DNA of 64,000 bases from an uncultured Alphaproteobacteria bacterium (GTDB lineage Bacteria; Pseudomonadota; Alphaproteobacteria; Micropepsales; Micropepsaceae), in NCBI GenBank assembly GCA_903837555.1, contig CAILUV010000047.1, positions 1 to 64,000 on the forward strand, given 5' to 3'. The translations under genes and the position numbers were made by a program. Of this stretch, positions 1 to 8,481 are shown piece after piece; positions within the stretch are counted from its first letter, which is position 1; each line of letters begins with the position of its first letter. The notes below the pieces were generated by a model that did no database searches, was not told where the DNA came from, and worked only from the letters and a program-made list of their open reading frames with translations.

Positions 1-105
1 CCGCACTCATCGTTGGGATACCGACCACCGGCACCGCAGGCCACAGTCTGGCCGCCAGATCAGCCGGCTAGCAACGGGATGGTGCAAATGATGCCCTTAA
101 ACTAA
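1..105 (+). CDS. IS3/IS481-type transposase (integrase core), C-terminal fragment at the window edge
   Basis: The first 34 codons translate to PHSSLGYRPPAPQA followed by a proline/tryptophan-rich tail and a stop. The motif (R)PHSSLGYRPPAP is the hallmark C-terminus of DDE integrase-core transposases of the IS3 and IS481 families. The catalytic DDE residues lie upstream, outside the window. It is not in the ORF track because there is no start codon in the window. Family assignment between IS3 and IS481 is open. Confidence 0.75.
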   Translation, partial: PHSSLGYRPPAPQATVWPPDQPASNGMVQMMPLN

Positions 106-139
106 CATACCAACTGGGCCACTCAGTGGGGGCCGGTCA
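1..139 (+). mobile_element. Right end of an IS3/IS481-type insertion sequence
   Basis: Frame 1 from the window edge encodes the C-terminal end of an integrase-core transposase (stop TAA at 103-105). After the stop comes a short GC-rich stretch ending GGGGGCCGGTCA. This fits the right inverted repeat of such elements, which typically end in CA. The element continues to the left outside the window. The exact right boundary (about 139) is inferred from where the transglutaminase reading frame begins to make sense. The left end and any target duplication cannot be seen. Confidence 0.6.
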
Positions 140-512
140 GGTGGACCGGGTGTTCGAAATCCGCGCCGGCGTCTGCCAGGACCTGGCGCATGTCGGCATC
201 GCGGCGATGCGCTCCATCGGCCTGCCTGCCCGTTATGTCTCGGGCTATCTGCTGACCCAGCCGCCGCCGGGCATGACGCGCATGCTGGGCGCGGATGCCA
301 GCCATGCATGGTTTAGCGTATGGGCGCCGCCTTTCGGCTGGGTCGATCTGGACCCCACCAACAATGTTCTGGTCAGCGAAACCCATGTCACCGCGTCCTG
401 GGGTCGCGATTATGGCGATGTTGCGCCGGTGGGCGGGATTATCCTGGGCGGCCATGACCATGTCGTGGATGTGGGCGTCGACGTGATACCGGTTGATCAG
501 GTTGCCCCTTAG
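140..512 (+). pseudogene. Transglutaminase-like protein, N-terminus removed by an IS insertion
   Basis: The ORF track gives a GTG-started 128-residue ORF from 126, but its first residues are insertion-sequence DNA. The recognisable part starts about RAGVCQDLAH (catalytic Cys of the transglutaminase core). It continues through GLPARYVSGYL, DASHAWFSVW (catalytic His) and GWVDLDPTNN (catalytic Asp), ending in the usual WGRDYGDVAPVGG region. Family members are about 260-300 residues with an N-terminal beta-rich half, which is missing here. The core triad survives but the protein is unlikely to fold normally. In this family the protein is a cysteine protease/transglutaminase homologue of unknown substrate, often beside alpha-E and circularly permuted ATP-grasp genes; none are seen here. 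Confidence 0.75.
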
Positions 513-554
513 GGCCTGCCGCGATAAAGCAGGGCCGCATTTTTGCGAGCCCCT

Positions 555-1274
555 ATGACGCCGACCCTGATCCTCGCCATTGCGCTGGCCGCTTCGTGCG
601 CCACCATGATCGGTGGCGTGATGGCGCTGAAGCTGGCCGACAAGCTGCCGCTGGTGATGGCCTTCAGCGCGGGTGCGGTGATCGGCGTGGCGTTTTTCGA
701 TCTGGCGCCCGAAGCGCTGGAAGCGGGCGCCGGCATCTATCATCCCGGCACGCTGCTGGCGATCGCGGCGCTGGGCTTCTTCCTATACACGTTGCTGGAC
801 CGCACCGTGGCGCGGCACGATTGCGAGGGCCAGGTCAATCCGGCGCGCGGCATGGTCGGCGCCGCCAGCTTCTCGGCCCACAGCGTGATGGACGGCTTTG
901 CGATGGGCATCGCCTTCCAGTATTCCCACGAGGTCGGATTGATCGTGGCCGCCGCCGTGCTGGCGCATGATTTCGCCGACGGCCTCAACACAGTGAATGT
1001 GGTGATGCGCAATGGTGGCACGCGGCGCTTTGCGCTGCGCTGGCTGGCGGTGGATGCCAGCGCGCCGATGCTGGGCGCCATCGCCAGCCTTTTCGTGCGC
1101 CCCGATCCGGGCGTGCTGGCGGTTTTGCTGGCGCTGTTCTGCGGCTTCTTCCTGCATATCGGCGCCAGCGGCTTGCTGCCCGAAAGCCACCGCGCCAGAC
1201 CGCGTGCCTCCACCACCGTTGCAACGCTGGCGGGCGCGGGCTTTCTCTACCTTGTGACGGCGCTCGTTCACTAG
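555..1274 (+). CDS. ZIP family divalent metal transporter
   Basis: A 239-residue membrane protein of the ZIP (zinc/iron permease) family, which moves divalent metals into the cytoplasm. About eight hydrophobic segments are visible. The two signature metal-binding helices are present: HSVMDGFAMGIAF (about residues 112-124) and AHDFADGLNTV (about 141-151), corresponding to TM4 and TM5. The ORF track starts at a TTG (543); I prefer the ATG at 555 because the hydrophobic first helix follows immediately. No clear Shine-Dalgarno is seen. It lies 42 bases after the disrupted transglutaminase gene. Metal specificity cannot be told from sequence. Confidence 0.85.
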   Translation: MTPTLILAIALAASCATMIGGVMALKLADKLPLVMAFSAGAVIGVAFFDLAPEALEAGAGIYHPGTLLAIAALGFFLYTLLDRTVARHDCEGQVNPARGMVGAASFSAHSVMDGFAMGIAFQYSHEVGLIVAAAVLAHDFADGLNTVNVVMRNGGTRRFALRWLAVDASAPMLGAIASLFVRPDPGVLAVLLALFCGFFLHIGASGLLPESHRARPRASTTVATLAGAGFLYLVTALVH

Positions 1275-1292
1275 TGACGCAAGCGCAGGTCC

Positions 1293-1386
1293 GCCTCCCC
1301 CTTTAGCGCGAAGCGCGGCAAGGGGGAGGTGATTTCAGCGTGCGAGGCGCAGCGCGCCGAGCGAAAGCTGAAATCGGAGGGGGATC
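1293..1386. repeat. Intergenic palindromic repeat (two nested hairpins)
   Basis: Arms CCTCCCCCTT (1293-1302) and AAGGGGGAGG (1320-1329) flank an AGCGCG-rich loop. GATTTCAGC (1331-1339) pairs with GCTGAAATC (1367-1375). A second GGAGGGGGATCAC follows and overlaps the 3' end of the dehydrogenase gene. The structure lies between two convergent genes and resembles the GC-rich REP-like elements common between alphaproteobacterial genes. It may also act as a terminator, but there is no T-tract. Confidence 0.55.
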
Positions 1387-2302
1387 ACTTAATCTCGGTA
1401 AGAAGCGGTTTTCCCGCGAAATGCGCATCCAGATTGTCCAGCACAAGCTGGCTCATGGCGCGGCGGGTTTCATGGGTGGCGCTGCCGACATGGGGCTGCA
1501 ACACCACATTGTCCATGGCGAAGAAGTCCGCCGGCACGGTCGGCTCGTTGACGAACACGTCCAGGCCCGCACCGCCGACCTTGCCGGCTTTCAGCGCATC
1601 CAGCAGTGCGTCTTCGTCCACCACCGCGCCGCGCGCGACATTGACCAGAATGCCTGTGGGACCGAGCGCTTCGATCACCGCCTTGCTGACGATCTTCTGG
1701 GTCTGGGGCGTCGAGGGGATGATCACGATCAGGAAATCGCTGTCCTTGGCCAGTTCCACCAGGTCGGGATAGTACTTCCAGCTTACGTCCTTCACGGGAT
1801 TGCGGCTGTGATAGGAAACTGTGTTGTTCATCGCTTCGGCGCGCTTGCCGATTTCCTTGCCGATGCGGCCCATGCCCAGAATGCCGACGCGCTTGCCGCT
1901 GGCCTTTTGCGCCAGCGGATAGTCGCCTTCCTTGTCCCAGCGCCCGGCGCGTACATATCTGTCCGACGCCACCAGGCGGCGCGCGGTCATGATCATCAGG
2001 CCGATGGCGAGGTCGGCGACATCGTCGTTCAGCACGTCGGGCGTGTTGGTGACGGGGATGCCCTTGGAACGGGCATACTCCACCGGGATGCCGTCATAGC
2101 CGACACTGGCCGAGGCGATGATCTCCAGTTTGGGCATGCGGTCGATCATCTCCGGCGGCGGGCCGGAATGACCGTTGGTGACGGCGCCGCGCACGATGCC
2201 ACACACCTTTTCAAAATCGGCCTTGCTGTGAAGCTTGTACTTGGCCGCCAGTTCCTTTTGGACTTCGGGACGCAGTTGCACCAGTTGCAAAATATCGATC
2301 AT
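1385..2302 (-). CDS. D-2-hydroxyacid dehydrogenase (glyoxylate/hydroxypyruvate reductase type)
   Basis: A 305-residue NAD(P)-dependent enzyme reducing 2-keto acids to D-2-hydroxy acids. The Rossmann motif is GILGMGRIGKEIG. The catalytic Arg, Glu and His are in NVARGAVVDE, DVFVNEP and QPHVGSATHETR. Length is normal for the family (300-330). The next gene on the same strand (SRPBCC protein) starts 12 bases upstream of this one, so the two may be co-transcribed. The exact substrate (glyoxylate, hydroxypyruvate or a sugar-derived 2-keto acid) is not determined; nearby sugar-acid genes make the last possible. Confidence 0.85.
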   Translation of the reverse strand: MIDILQLVQLRPEVQKELAAKYKLHSKADFEKVCGIVRGAVTNGHSGPPPEMIDRMPKLEIIASASVGYDGIPVEYARSKGIPVTNTPDVLNDDVADLAIGLMIMTARRLVASDRYVRAGRWDKEGDYPLAQKASGKRVGILGMGRIGKEIGKRAEAMNNTVSYHSRNPVKDVSWKYYPDLVELAKDSDFLIVIIPSTPQTQKIVSKAVIEALGPTGILVNVARGAVVDEDALLDALKAGKVGGAGLDVFVNEPTVPADFFAMDNVVLQPHVGSATHETRRAMSQLVLDNLDAHFAGKPLLTEIK

Positions 2303-2313
2303 GTTCTCTTCTC

Positions 2314-2829
2314 TTACGGGGCTTCCGCCATGGCTTTCATATTGTCGAGGGCTTCGCTGAAGCGCTTGGTGCGCGCTTCGCGGTTTTCGATCTTGGCCTG
2401 CGCCGTGCCCAGCGGCGCCTGATCATACAGCAGGGTGTAGACGATCTTGGTCTTGCGGCCGCGGTCCAGCGGCTCCACCGCCAGCGTGCCGTGATAATAG
2501 ATCGGCGAGCCGGGCTGAATGTCCGACGGCTGCTGGCCATAAGTGTATGAATAGGGCGTCTGGGCCACGATGATCTCGTCGGTCTTGCCGTTCAGCCGGC
2601 GATTGGTACCGACGCTGAGCTGGTTGCCGGAGGTGATCTGGCAGGTGACTTTCAGCCAGGTGGCGATGGCGCAATAGGGCCCGATCTTGGCCCAGGTCTG
2701 ATCGGGCGTGCGATCGACCACCTTTTCCAGCAGGATCACATTCCATTCCGGCGCGGCCTGCGCCGTGCCACACATTCCCGACAGGAATGTCAGCGCGATT
2801 GCTGCGCCTGCGAACGTCCCCACCTTCAT
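2314..2829 (-). CDS. Exported SRPBCC-family protein
   Basis: A 171-residue protein with an N-terminal signal peptide (charged start, hydrophobic stretch, cleavage likely after TAQA at about residue 25). The mature part looks like a START/polyketide-cyclase-like (SRPBCC) fold: an early WAKIGPYCAIATWL helix region, mid-protein beta strands and a long C-terminal helix (RFSEALDNMKAMAEA). Such folds bind hydrophobic ligands. No catalytic residue can be assigned. It lies immediately upstream of the dehydrogenase gene on the same strand and diverges from the ModA-like gene. Confidence 0.65.
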   Translation of the reverse strand: MKVGTFAGAAIALTFLSGMCGTAQAAPEWNVILLEKVVDRTPDQTWAKIGPYCAIATWLKVTCQITSGNQLSVGTNRRLNGKTDEIIVAQTPYSYTYGQQPSDIQPGSPIYYHGTLAVEPLDRGRKTKIVYTLLYDQAPLGTAQAKIENREARTKRFSEALDNMKAMAEAP

Positions 2830-2922
2830 CTATCGTCCCCTTCGCTTCCCGCACCCTTTGATCTTGTGATAAAACGCATGCGCGCCGCGCGCAACAACAC
2901 ATAAGCGGCGGGGGTCTTGCGC

Positions 2923-3684
2923 ATGCACCGCATTCTGTTTCCGGCGACGCTGATCCTGATTGCCGGTTGTCTTGGGGCTGGCGCCAAAGACCTGAAAATC
3001 CTGACGGGCGCGGGCATGTCGATGCCGGTGCGCCAGATGGCGCAGGAGTTCGCGGCCCGCACCGGGACCAAGGTGGATGTGGTCAGCGACACCGCCGGCG
3101 GGGTGCAGAAGCGCGTCGAATCCGGCGAGACGTTCGATCTGGTGATCGCCACCACCACCGTGATGGACAATCTGGCCAAAAGCGGAAAAGTCGCCGGCGC
3201 GCACAGCCACCTGGCCCGCATGGTCGCCGGCATTGGCGCGCGCAAGGGCGCGGCCAAGCCCGATATCGCCAGCGCCGAGGCGGTGAAAACCACGCTGCTG
3301 GCAGCGAAAAATATCTCTTACGTCGATCCTGCATCCGGCGGCATTACCGGCGTGTTTTTCCTGTCGCAGGCCGAAAAGCTGGGCATCGGCGATGCGGTGC
3401 GCGCCAAGGCGGTGCTGGCCAAGAACGGCACCGGCGTGGCGGCCGCCGTCGCCGACGGATCTGCGCAATATGGCGTCACGCTGGTCAGCGAAATGCTGCC
3501 CAATCCGGGCGTGGCGGTCTGGCCCCTGCCGGACGCTCTGCAGATGACCACCATCTATGCCGCCGCTGTCGCGACCGATGCGCAAAACGCAATGGACGCG
3601 GCGGCGATGCTGACCGACCTTCGTGGCCCAAAGGGGCGCGATGCAAACCTGAAAGCCGGCCTGCAGCCGGTTTCACAACAATAA
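2923..3684 (+). CDS. ModA-like periplasmic substrate-binding protein (orphan)
   Basis: A 253-residue exported protein starting at ATG 2923 (the ORF track adds a TTG two codons upstream). A signal peptide with a possible lipobox-like LIAGC at about residue 13-17 is followed by DLKILTGAGMSMPVRQMAQEF, the fold start of molybdate-type (ModA/extracellular solute-binding) proteins. The remaining sequence follows the two-lobed pattern with GETFDLVIAT and the SAQYGVTLVSE hinge region. No ModB permease or ModC ATPase lies nearby. Either it works with a distant transporter or it is a ligand-binding protein recruited to the neighbouring sugar-acid genes. The ligand is unknown. A uxuA-like gene follows 17 bases downstream. 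Confidence 0.75.
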   Translation: MHRILFPATLILIAGCLGAGAKDLKILTGAGMSMPVRQMAQEFAARTGTKVDVVSDTAGGVQKRVESGETFDLVIATTTVMDNLAKSGKVAGAHSHLARMVAGIGARKGAAKPDIASAEAVKTTLLAAKNISYVDPASGGITGVFFLSQAEKLGIGDAVRAKAVLAKNGTGVAAAVADGSAQYGVTLVSEMLPNPGVAVWPLPDALQMTTIYAAAVATDAQNAMDAAAMLTDLRGPKGRDANLKAGLQPVSQQ

Positions 3685-3701
3685 TAGAGGGAGACGTTTC
3701 C

Positions 3702-4847
3702 ATGGATCGCAGAAAGTTCTTTTCCGTCACGGGCGCTGGTGCCGCAGCGGCAGCGGCCGGCAGCATTCCGGGCGCCGAGGCGCAACAGTGGCGCAAGGGC
3801 GCGGGCGCCTGCGCCAGCGGCAAGCTGCCGCCGCTAAAGGCCAAGCTGGGCCATCAGTTCGGCACGCTGACCGAGCGCAGCGCCTCCTGGGTGGCGCGCT
3901 ATGGCGTGGATGCGATCTGCACCAGCCCGGTGATCACCGATCCCACCCGCCTGTATCCGACGCCCGCCGAGATGCGCACGATGCTGGACCTGGCGGCCAA
4001 GTGGAAGCTGAACGTCGAGATGGTGGACAGCGTGCTGCTGCAGTCCTCCCATATCGACCGCGAAAAGAACCCGTCGATCATGCTGGGCCAGAGCCCGCAG
4101 CGCGACCGCGATATCGAAGCCTTCCAGAACCATATCCGCACCTGCGCCGCCACCGGCATCAAGACCATCAAGTACAATATGAGCCTGCTCGGCGTAGTGC
4201 GCACGAACCGCGTTCCGGGCCGCGGCGACACGCTGCATGACCGCTGGAACGCCAAGGAATCGCTGGCCAAGAACCCGCCGCTGACCCGCGCCGGCGTGGT
4301 GAGCCCCGACGCCTTCTGGGAACGCATCGATTACTTCCTGCAGCGCGTGGTGCCGGTCGCCAACGAGAACAAAGTGCGCATCGCCTGCCATCCGCAGGAT
4401 CCGGGCACGCCGCCGGAAGGCTATCAGGGCATTCACAACGTGCTGGGCACCATCGACGGCATGAAGCGCTTCATCACCATGTATGAAAGCCCGTATCACG
4501 GCTTCAATTTCTGCCAGGGCACGGTGTCGGAGAACCTCGCCAACCCCCGCGCCGAACTGTTCGACGTGATCCGCTATTTCGGCAGCCGCAAGAAGATCTT
4601 CAATGTCCATTTCCGCAACATTCGGGGCGTGCGCGACGACTTCACCGCCGAAATGTTCCCGGACGAAGGTGATATCGATTTCGTGCAGGCGCTGAAAGTC
4701 TATCGCGAGATCGGCTATGAAGACATGCTGATGCCCGACCATGTGCCGGTGGTGGTGCCGAGCGATCCTAACGCGCAGCGGGAGAACTTCCCCTTCGCCT
4801 TCGGCTATATCCGCGGGCTGATGCAGGCGGAACGTTCGATCACCTGA
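3702..4847 (+). CDS. Tat-exported mannonate-dehydratase-like (UxuA family) enzyme
   Basis: A 381-residue protein. The start ATG at 3702 has AGAGGGA about 9 bases upstream; the longer track ORF from 2967 is an antecedent shadow. The N-terminus MDRRKFFSVTG plus an Ala-rich stretch and AEA is a twin-arginine signal. The TIM-barrel part aligns with UxuA at the metal-binding sites: CHPQDPG (His), FNFCQGTVSE (Cys), VHFRNIRG (His) and MPDHVP (Asp). UxuA converts D-mannonate to 2-keto-3-deoxygluconate and is normally cytoplasmic with no signal, so export is unusual. It may act on a different sugar acid or be a sugar isomerase-like enzyme in the periplasm. A strong terminator follows. Confidence 0.75.
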   Translation: MDRRKFFSVTGAGAAAAAAGSIPGAEAQQWRKGAGACASGKLPPLKAKLGHQFGTLTERSASWVARYGVDAICTSPVITDPTRLYPTPAEMRTMLDLAAKWKLNVEMVDSVLLQSSHIDREKNPSIMLGQSPQRDRDIEAFQNHIRTCAATGIKTIKYNMSLLGVVRTNRVPGRGDTLHDRWNAKESLAKNPPLTRAGVVSPDAFWERIDYFLQRVVPVANENKVRIACHPQDPGTPPEGYQGIHNVLGTIDGMKRFITMYESPYHGFNFCQGTVSENLANPRAELFDVIRYFGSRKKIFNVHFRNIRGVRDDFTAEMFPDEGDIDFVQALKVYREIGYEDMLMPDHVPVVVPSDPNAQRENFPFAFGYIRGLMQAERSIT

Positions 4848-4866
4848 TCATTCGCGGCTTACAAGG

Positions 4867-4898
4867 AAAAAGGCGCGGGGATATCCCGCGCCTTTTTT
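4867..4898. terminator. Bidirectional intrinsic terminator
   Basis: AAAAAGGCGCGGG and CCCGCGCCTTTTT form a long GC stem with an A-tract on one side and a T-tract on the other. It lies between the convergent uxuA-like and MFS genes and can serve both. Confidence 0.9.
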
Positions 4899-4911
4899 AT
4901 CTGTACCGGCA

Positions 4912-6201
4912 TTACGGTTCCACGCGTTCGACCTTGCCGATCAGCAGGATGTAGGACAGCGCGCCCAGGATCGCGACCACCGCCACATAGGTCAGGCCAG
5001 GCGCGAAATTGCCGCCCTGCGCCAGGTAACCGATCACCAGCGGCGTGGCGATGCCCGACAGGTTGGAGATGAAGTTGAAGGTGCCACCCGTCAGCCCGAT
5101 CAGGTTGCGCGGCGCGATCGACGAGATCAGCGACCAGCCGATGCTGGCCAGCCCGTTGCCGAAAAAGGCCAGCGACATGAAGGCGATCACCAGTTCCGGC
5201 GAGTCGACGTAATTGGCGCCGATGATGCTGCTGGACAGCAGCAACCCGCAGATGATGGGCGTCTTGCGCGCCACGCCCAGGCTGGCGCCGCTGCGCAGGA
5301 TGCGGTCGGACACGATGCCCGACAGCAGCACGCCCACGAAGGCCGCCAAGAACGGGATCGAGGCGTACAGCCCGGTCTTCACAAAGCTGAGACCGCGGAA
5401 CTCCACCAGATAGGTGGGAAACCAGGTGAGGAAGAACCACTGGCATGAGGTCACCGCGAACTGGCCCAGATAGACGCCCCACAGCTTGCGGTACTTCAGC
5501 ACGGTGCTGAATTCGGTCCAGGTGACCTTTGTCTTTTCCTTGCGCGATTGCGCGCTGCCCAGGTCAACCAGCGCCCCGCCGGCTTCGATCTCGGCGAGTT
5601 CGGCGGCGTTGGCGCGGGTGGATTCGCGCGGGGAGCGATAGGCCCAGAGCCAGATAAAGCCCCAGACGATGCCGCCAATGCCGGTGGTGTAGAACACCGC
5701 CCGCCAGCCGTAATGCGATTGCAGCAACAGCAGCAGCGGGGTCAGGAAGGCCAGGCCGACAAACTGGCCGGAGGTATAAAAGCCGATGGCGCCCGCGCGC
5801 TCGCGGTCGGGAAACCAACTGCTGACCACCATATTGTTGATCATGTAGGACGGGGCTTCCAGCACACCGATCAGCAGGCGCAGGGCAATCAGCATCACGA
5901 TGCCGCTGACCACGCCCAGCATCACCGTGGCGATCGACCACAGGATCAGGATGATGGGATAGAGGTAGCGCGGCGCGATGCGGTCGACCAGCCAGCCGCC
6001 GGGTATCTGGCAGAAGGCATAGGTCCAGCCGAAGGCCGACAACAGCCAGCCCATGTGAATGGTGTCGATGCCCAGCTCGCTGCGCATGGCGGGCGCGGTG
6101 ATGGACAGGTTGCTGCGGTCCAGAAAGGTGATGACCACGCTGACGAAGATCATCAGCATTATGACATACCGCGCGCGCGTCGGCTTTTCCGTCATCGTCA
6201 T
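4912..6201 (-). CDS. MFS transporter, anion:cation symporter (ACS) family, probable sugar-acid uptake
   Basis: A 429-residue protein with 12 predicted membrane segments. The ORF track extends upstream into dgoD; I start at ATG 6201 (MTMTEKPTRARY), one base after the dgoD stop region, because membrane segment 1 (YVIMLMIFVSVVITFLDR) follows directly. FLDRSNLSITAPAM and the CQIPGGWLVDRIAPRY loop are typical of the ACS family (GudP, ExuT, DgoT). Those proteins import hexuronates, glucarate or galactonate. Coupling to dgoD supports galactonate or a related sugar acid as substrate (inference). Confidence 0.85.
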   Translation of the reverse strand: MTMTEKPTRARYVIMLMIFVSVVITFLDRSNLSITAPAMRSELGIDTIHMGWLLSAFGWTYAFCQIPGGWLVDRIAPRYLYPIILILWSIATVMLGVVSGIVMLIALRLLIGVLEAPSYMINNMVVSSWFPDRERAGAIGFYTSGQFVGLAFLTPLLLLLQSHYGWRAVFYTTGIGGIVWGFIWLWAYRSPRESTRANAAELAEIEAGGALVDLGSAQSRKEKTKVTWTEFSTVLKYRKLWGVYLGQFAVTSCQWFFLTWFPTYLVEFRGLSFVKTGLYASIPFLAAFVGVLLSGIVSDRILRSGASLGVARKTPIICGLLLSSSIIGANYVDSPELVIAFMSLAFFGNGLASIGWSLISSIAPRNLIGLTGGTFNFISNLSGIATPLVIGYLAQGGNFAPGLTYVAVVAILGALSYILLIGKVERVEP

Positions 6202-6202
6202 C

Positions 6203-7351
6203 TTACCACTCCGCGAATGATCCATCTTCGTGACGCCAGACCGGCTGGCGCCAGCGATGGCCCTGGGCCGCGCCACGCGCAACCGCATCTTCGTTGATTT
6301 CGATGCCCAGGCCCGGCCCGCCGGGAATGGTGACAAAGCCATCGGCATAGGCGAACACGGCGGGATTGGTCACATAATCCAGCAAGTCGTTGGTCTTGTT
6401 GTAATGGATGCCCAGGCTTTGTTCCTGGATCACCGCATTGACGCAGACCGCGTCCAGTTGCAGGCACGCCGCCAGGGCGATCGGCCCCAGCGGGCAATGC
6501 AGCGCCAGCGCCACATCGTAAGCCTCCGCCATGGCGGCGATCTTCTTGGTCTCGGTGATGCCGCCGGCGTGGGAGGGATCGGGCTGGATGATGTCGACCA
6601 GCCCGTCGGTCAGCACAGTCTTGAAATCCCAGCGCGAGAACAGCCGCTCGCCCAGCGCAATGGGCGTGGCGGTGTGGTTGGCGATTTCGCGCAGGGCTTC
6701 GACATGCTCGCTCAGCACCGGCTCCTCGATGAACATCAGCGCATAGGGATCAAGCTCCTTGGCCAGTACCTTGGCCATGGGCCGGTGCAGGCGGCCATGA
6801 AAGTCCACCGCGATGCCGAATTCCGGCCCCATCGCCTCGCGCAGCGCGCCGACCCGTTCCAGCACCGCATCGATCTTGGCGTTGCTGTCGATCCAGGCCA
6901 TTTCCTCGGTCGCCAGCATCTTGATGGCGGTGAAGCCCCGCGCGGCCACCTCTTTGGCACCGGCCACGATATCGTCCGGCCGGTCGCCGCCGATCCAGGA
7001 ATAGACGCGCATCTTGCTGCGCACCGGACCACCCAGCAGCGCATGCACCGGCTGGCCCAGTACCTTGCCCTTGATGTCCCACAGCGCCTGGTCGATGCCC
7101 GCCAGCGCGCTCATGTGAAGGGCGCCGCCACGGTAGAAGCCGCCGCGATACAGCACGGTCCAGTGATCTTCGATGGCGGACGGGTCTTTGCCGACCAGGT
7201 AGTCGGCCAGCTCGGCGACGCAGGCGGCAACGGTCTGCGCACGCCCTTCCACCACCGGCTCGCCCCAGCCAGTTACCCCGGCATCTGTTTCCACTTTCAG
7301 GAACAGCCAGCGCGGCGGCACCACATAGGTGGTGAGTTTGGTAATCTTCAT
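6203..7351 (-). CDS. dgoD: D-galactonate dehydratase, enolase superfamily
   Basis: A 382-residue protein, exactly the size of E. coli DgoD. It dehydrates D-galactonate to 2-keto-3-deoxygalactonate in the DeLey-Doudoroff route. I start at ATG 7351 ([15 protein letters not shown]), not the track's 7456. Mg ligands are visible as AVDFHGRLH (Asp, with the conserved His), MFIEEP (Glu) and [10 protein letters not shown] (Glu). DPSHAGGI carries the second catalytic His. The stop lies one base from the MFS start, so the two are translationally coupled. Other members of the MR_MLE family share these residues, so the substrate could be a related aldonate. Confidence 0.85.
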   Translation of the reverse strand: MKITKLTTYVVPPRWLFLKVETDAGVTGWGEPVVEGRAQTVAACVAELADYLVGKDPSAIEDHWTVLYRGGFYRGGALHMSALAGIDQALWDIKGKVLGQPVHALLGGPVRSKMRVYSWIGGDRPDDIVAGAKEVAARGFTAIKMLATEEMAWIDSNAKIDAVLERVGALREAMGPEFGIAVDFHGRLHRPMAKVLAKELDPYALMFIEEPVLSEHVEALREIANHTATPIALGERLFSRWDFKTVLTDGLVDIIQPDPSHAGGITETKKIAAMAEAYDVALALHCPLGPIALAACLQLDAVCVNAVIQEQSLGIHYNKTNDLLDYVTNPAVFAYADGFVTIPGGPGLGIEINEDAVARGAAQGHRWRQPVWRHEDGSFAEW

Positions 7352-7481
7352 AAAGCCGCCCCGAAACCCCAGGCTTTTCGCGCCTTTTGCGTGAGAGTGA
7401 CGGCGTTTTGGGACATGCGCAAGCTTGTCGCAGGACAATCTGCGCGGATGAAACACCCCTGTGCGGCACTATACTGGGCGC

Positions 7482-7862
7482 ATGAGCGAGCATACGGACG
7501 TTGATCTGAAAACCGCCAGCCTTCGCGCCCTGAAGGGCTGCTGCCCCGCCTGCGGGGAAGGCAAACTGTTCCGCACCTATCTCAAGCAGGTCGACAATTG
7601 CGCGTCCTGCGGCGAGGCCTTCGGCCAGATCCGCGCCGATGACGCGGCCCCCTGGGCGACCATCATCTTGGTGGGCCATGTCTTCCTGCCCTTCGCCTTC
7701 ATGGTCGATGTCGACTTCCTGCCCATGTGGGTGGTGGTGACCATGTGGTCGGCGTTGTTCGCCGCCCTGTCGCTGGCAGTGCTGCCGCGCGCCAAGGCGC
7801 TGTTCATCGCCATCCTGTGGCAGACACGCGCCCCCGGCTACCAGCCGGTCGAACTGGTCTGA
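7482..7862 (+). CDS. DUF983 family membrane protein with N-terminal zinc ribbon
   Basis: A 126-residue protein starting at ATG 7482. The N-terminal cytoplasmic part has two Cys pairs, CPACGEG and CASCGEAF, a small zinc ribbon, followed by two hydrophobic segments (WATIILVGHVFLPFAF and WVVVTMWSALFAALSLAVL). This is the standard DUF983 layout, widespread in Alphaproteobacteria and sometimes near cytochrome oxidase genes; function is unknown. A TATACT at 7470-7475 lies only six bases before the start, so the transcript may be leaderless (inference). Confidence 0.8.
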   Translation: MSEHTDVDLKTASLRALKGCCPACGEGKLFRTYLKQVDNCASCGEAFGQIRADDAAPWATIILVGHVFLPFAFMVDVDFLPMWVVVTMWSALFAALSLAVLPRAKALFIAILWQTRAPGYQPVELV

Positions 7863-7944
7863 AACGCGGGTGGCCTGTCGGCTGCCCGTTGTGACGGTTC
7901 TGTTACATTTCGATGTCAGGCTGCCGCCGAATAAGAGGCGAGCC

Positions 7945-8481
7945 ATGCGCAAACACATTCTTCTGGCGGCTTTGACCGTGAGCGCCGTGAGCCCTGCCAT
8001 GGCGGGGCCGCGCGAGGACAGCGATGCGGGCATTGCGCGATGCGCAAGCCTTGGCGATGACCGCGCCTATCTGAATTGCATCTATGGCGCGGTGCAGCCC
8101 TTGCGCGCCCGGTTGGGCCTGCCGCCTGCGCCCGAAGCGCAGATTCGCGCCGTGCCGCCTGTCGCGGCAGCGTCAGCGCCCATATCTCCTCGCCCGGCTG
8201 CTGCACCCAGCGCTGCGTCATCACGCGTGCCCAGCGAAGCCGCCTTTGCCGGCGGGATGCGCGAGCGCATGGACAATTTCACGTTTGGCCGGGGCGGGTT
8301 GTTCCGCCTCATGCTGGAGAATGGCGAAATGTATCGCCAGGATCCCAATGATGCGCCGCGCGCAAAGTGGTCCGGCCGGGGTTCGGATTACCAGGTGTTC
8401 GTGATCAAGCAGGGGCCGCGAAACGCCGTGATGAAAGTGGCGGGCGATCCCAATGTCTACCGGATGCAGAAGATCAACTAG
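7945..8481 (+). CDS. Small exported protein of unknown function
   Basis: A 178-residue protein starting at ATG 7945 with a good Shine-Dalgarno (AAGAGGCGAG). A signal peptide (MRKHILLAALTVSAVSPAMA) precedes a mature part with two cysteines (ARCASLGDDRAYLNC, likely a disulfide), a Pro/Ala-rich linker (about residues 60-95) and a C-terminal conserved-looking block ending VYRMQKIN. I do not recognise a family with known function. Its stop shares CTAG with the convergent MFS gene. Confidence 0.7.
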   Translation: MRKHILLAALTVSAVSPAMAGPREDSDAGIARCASLGDDRAYLNCIYGAVQPLRARLGLPPAPEAQIRAVPPVAAASAPISPRPAAAPSAASSRVPSEAAFAGGMRERMDNFTFGRGGLFRLMLENGEMYRQDPNDAPRAKWSGRGSDYQVFVIKQGPRNAVMKVAGDPNVYRMQKIN

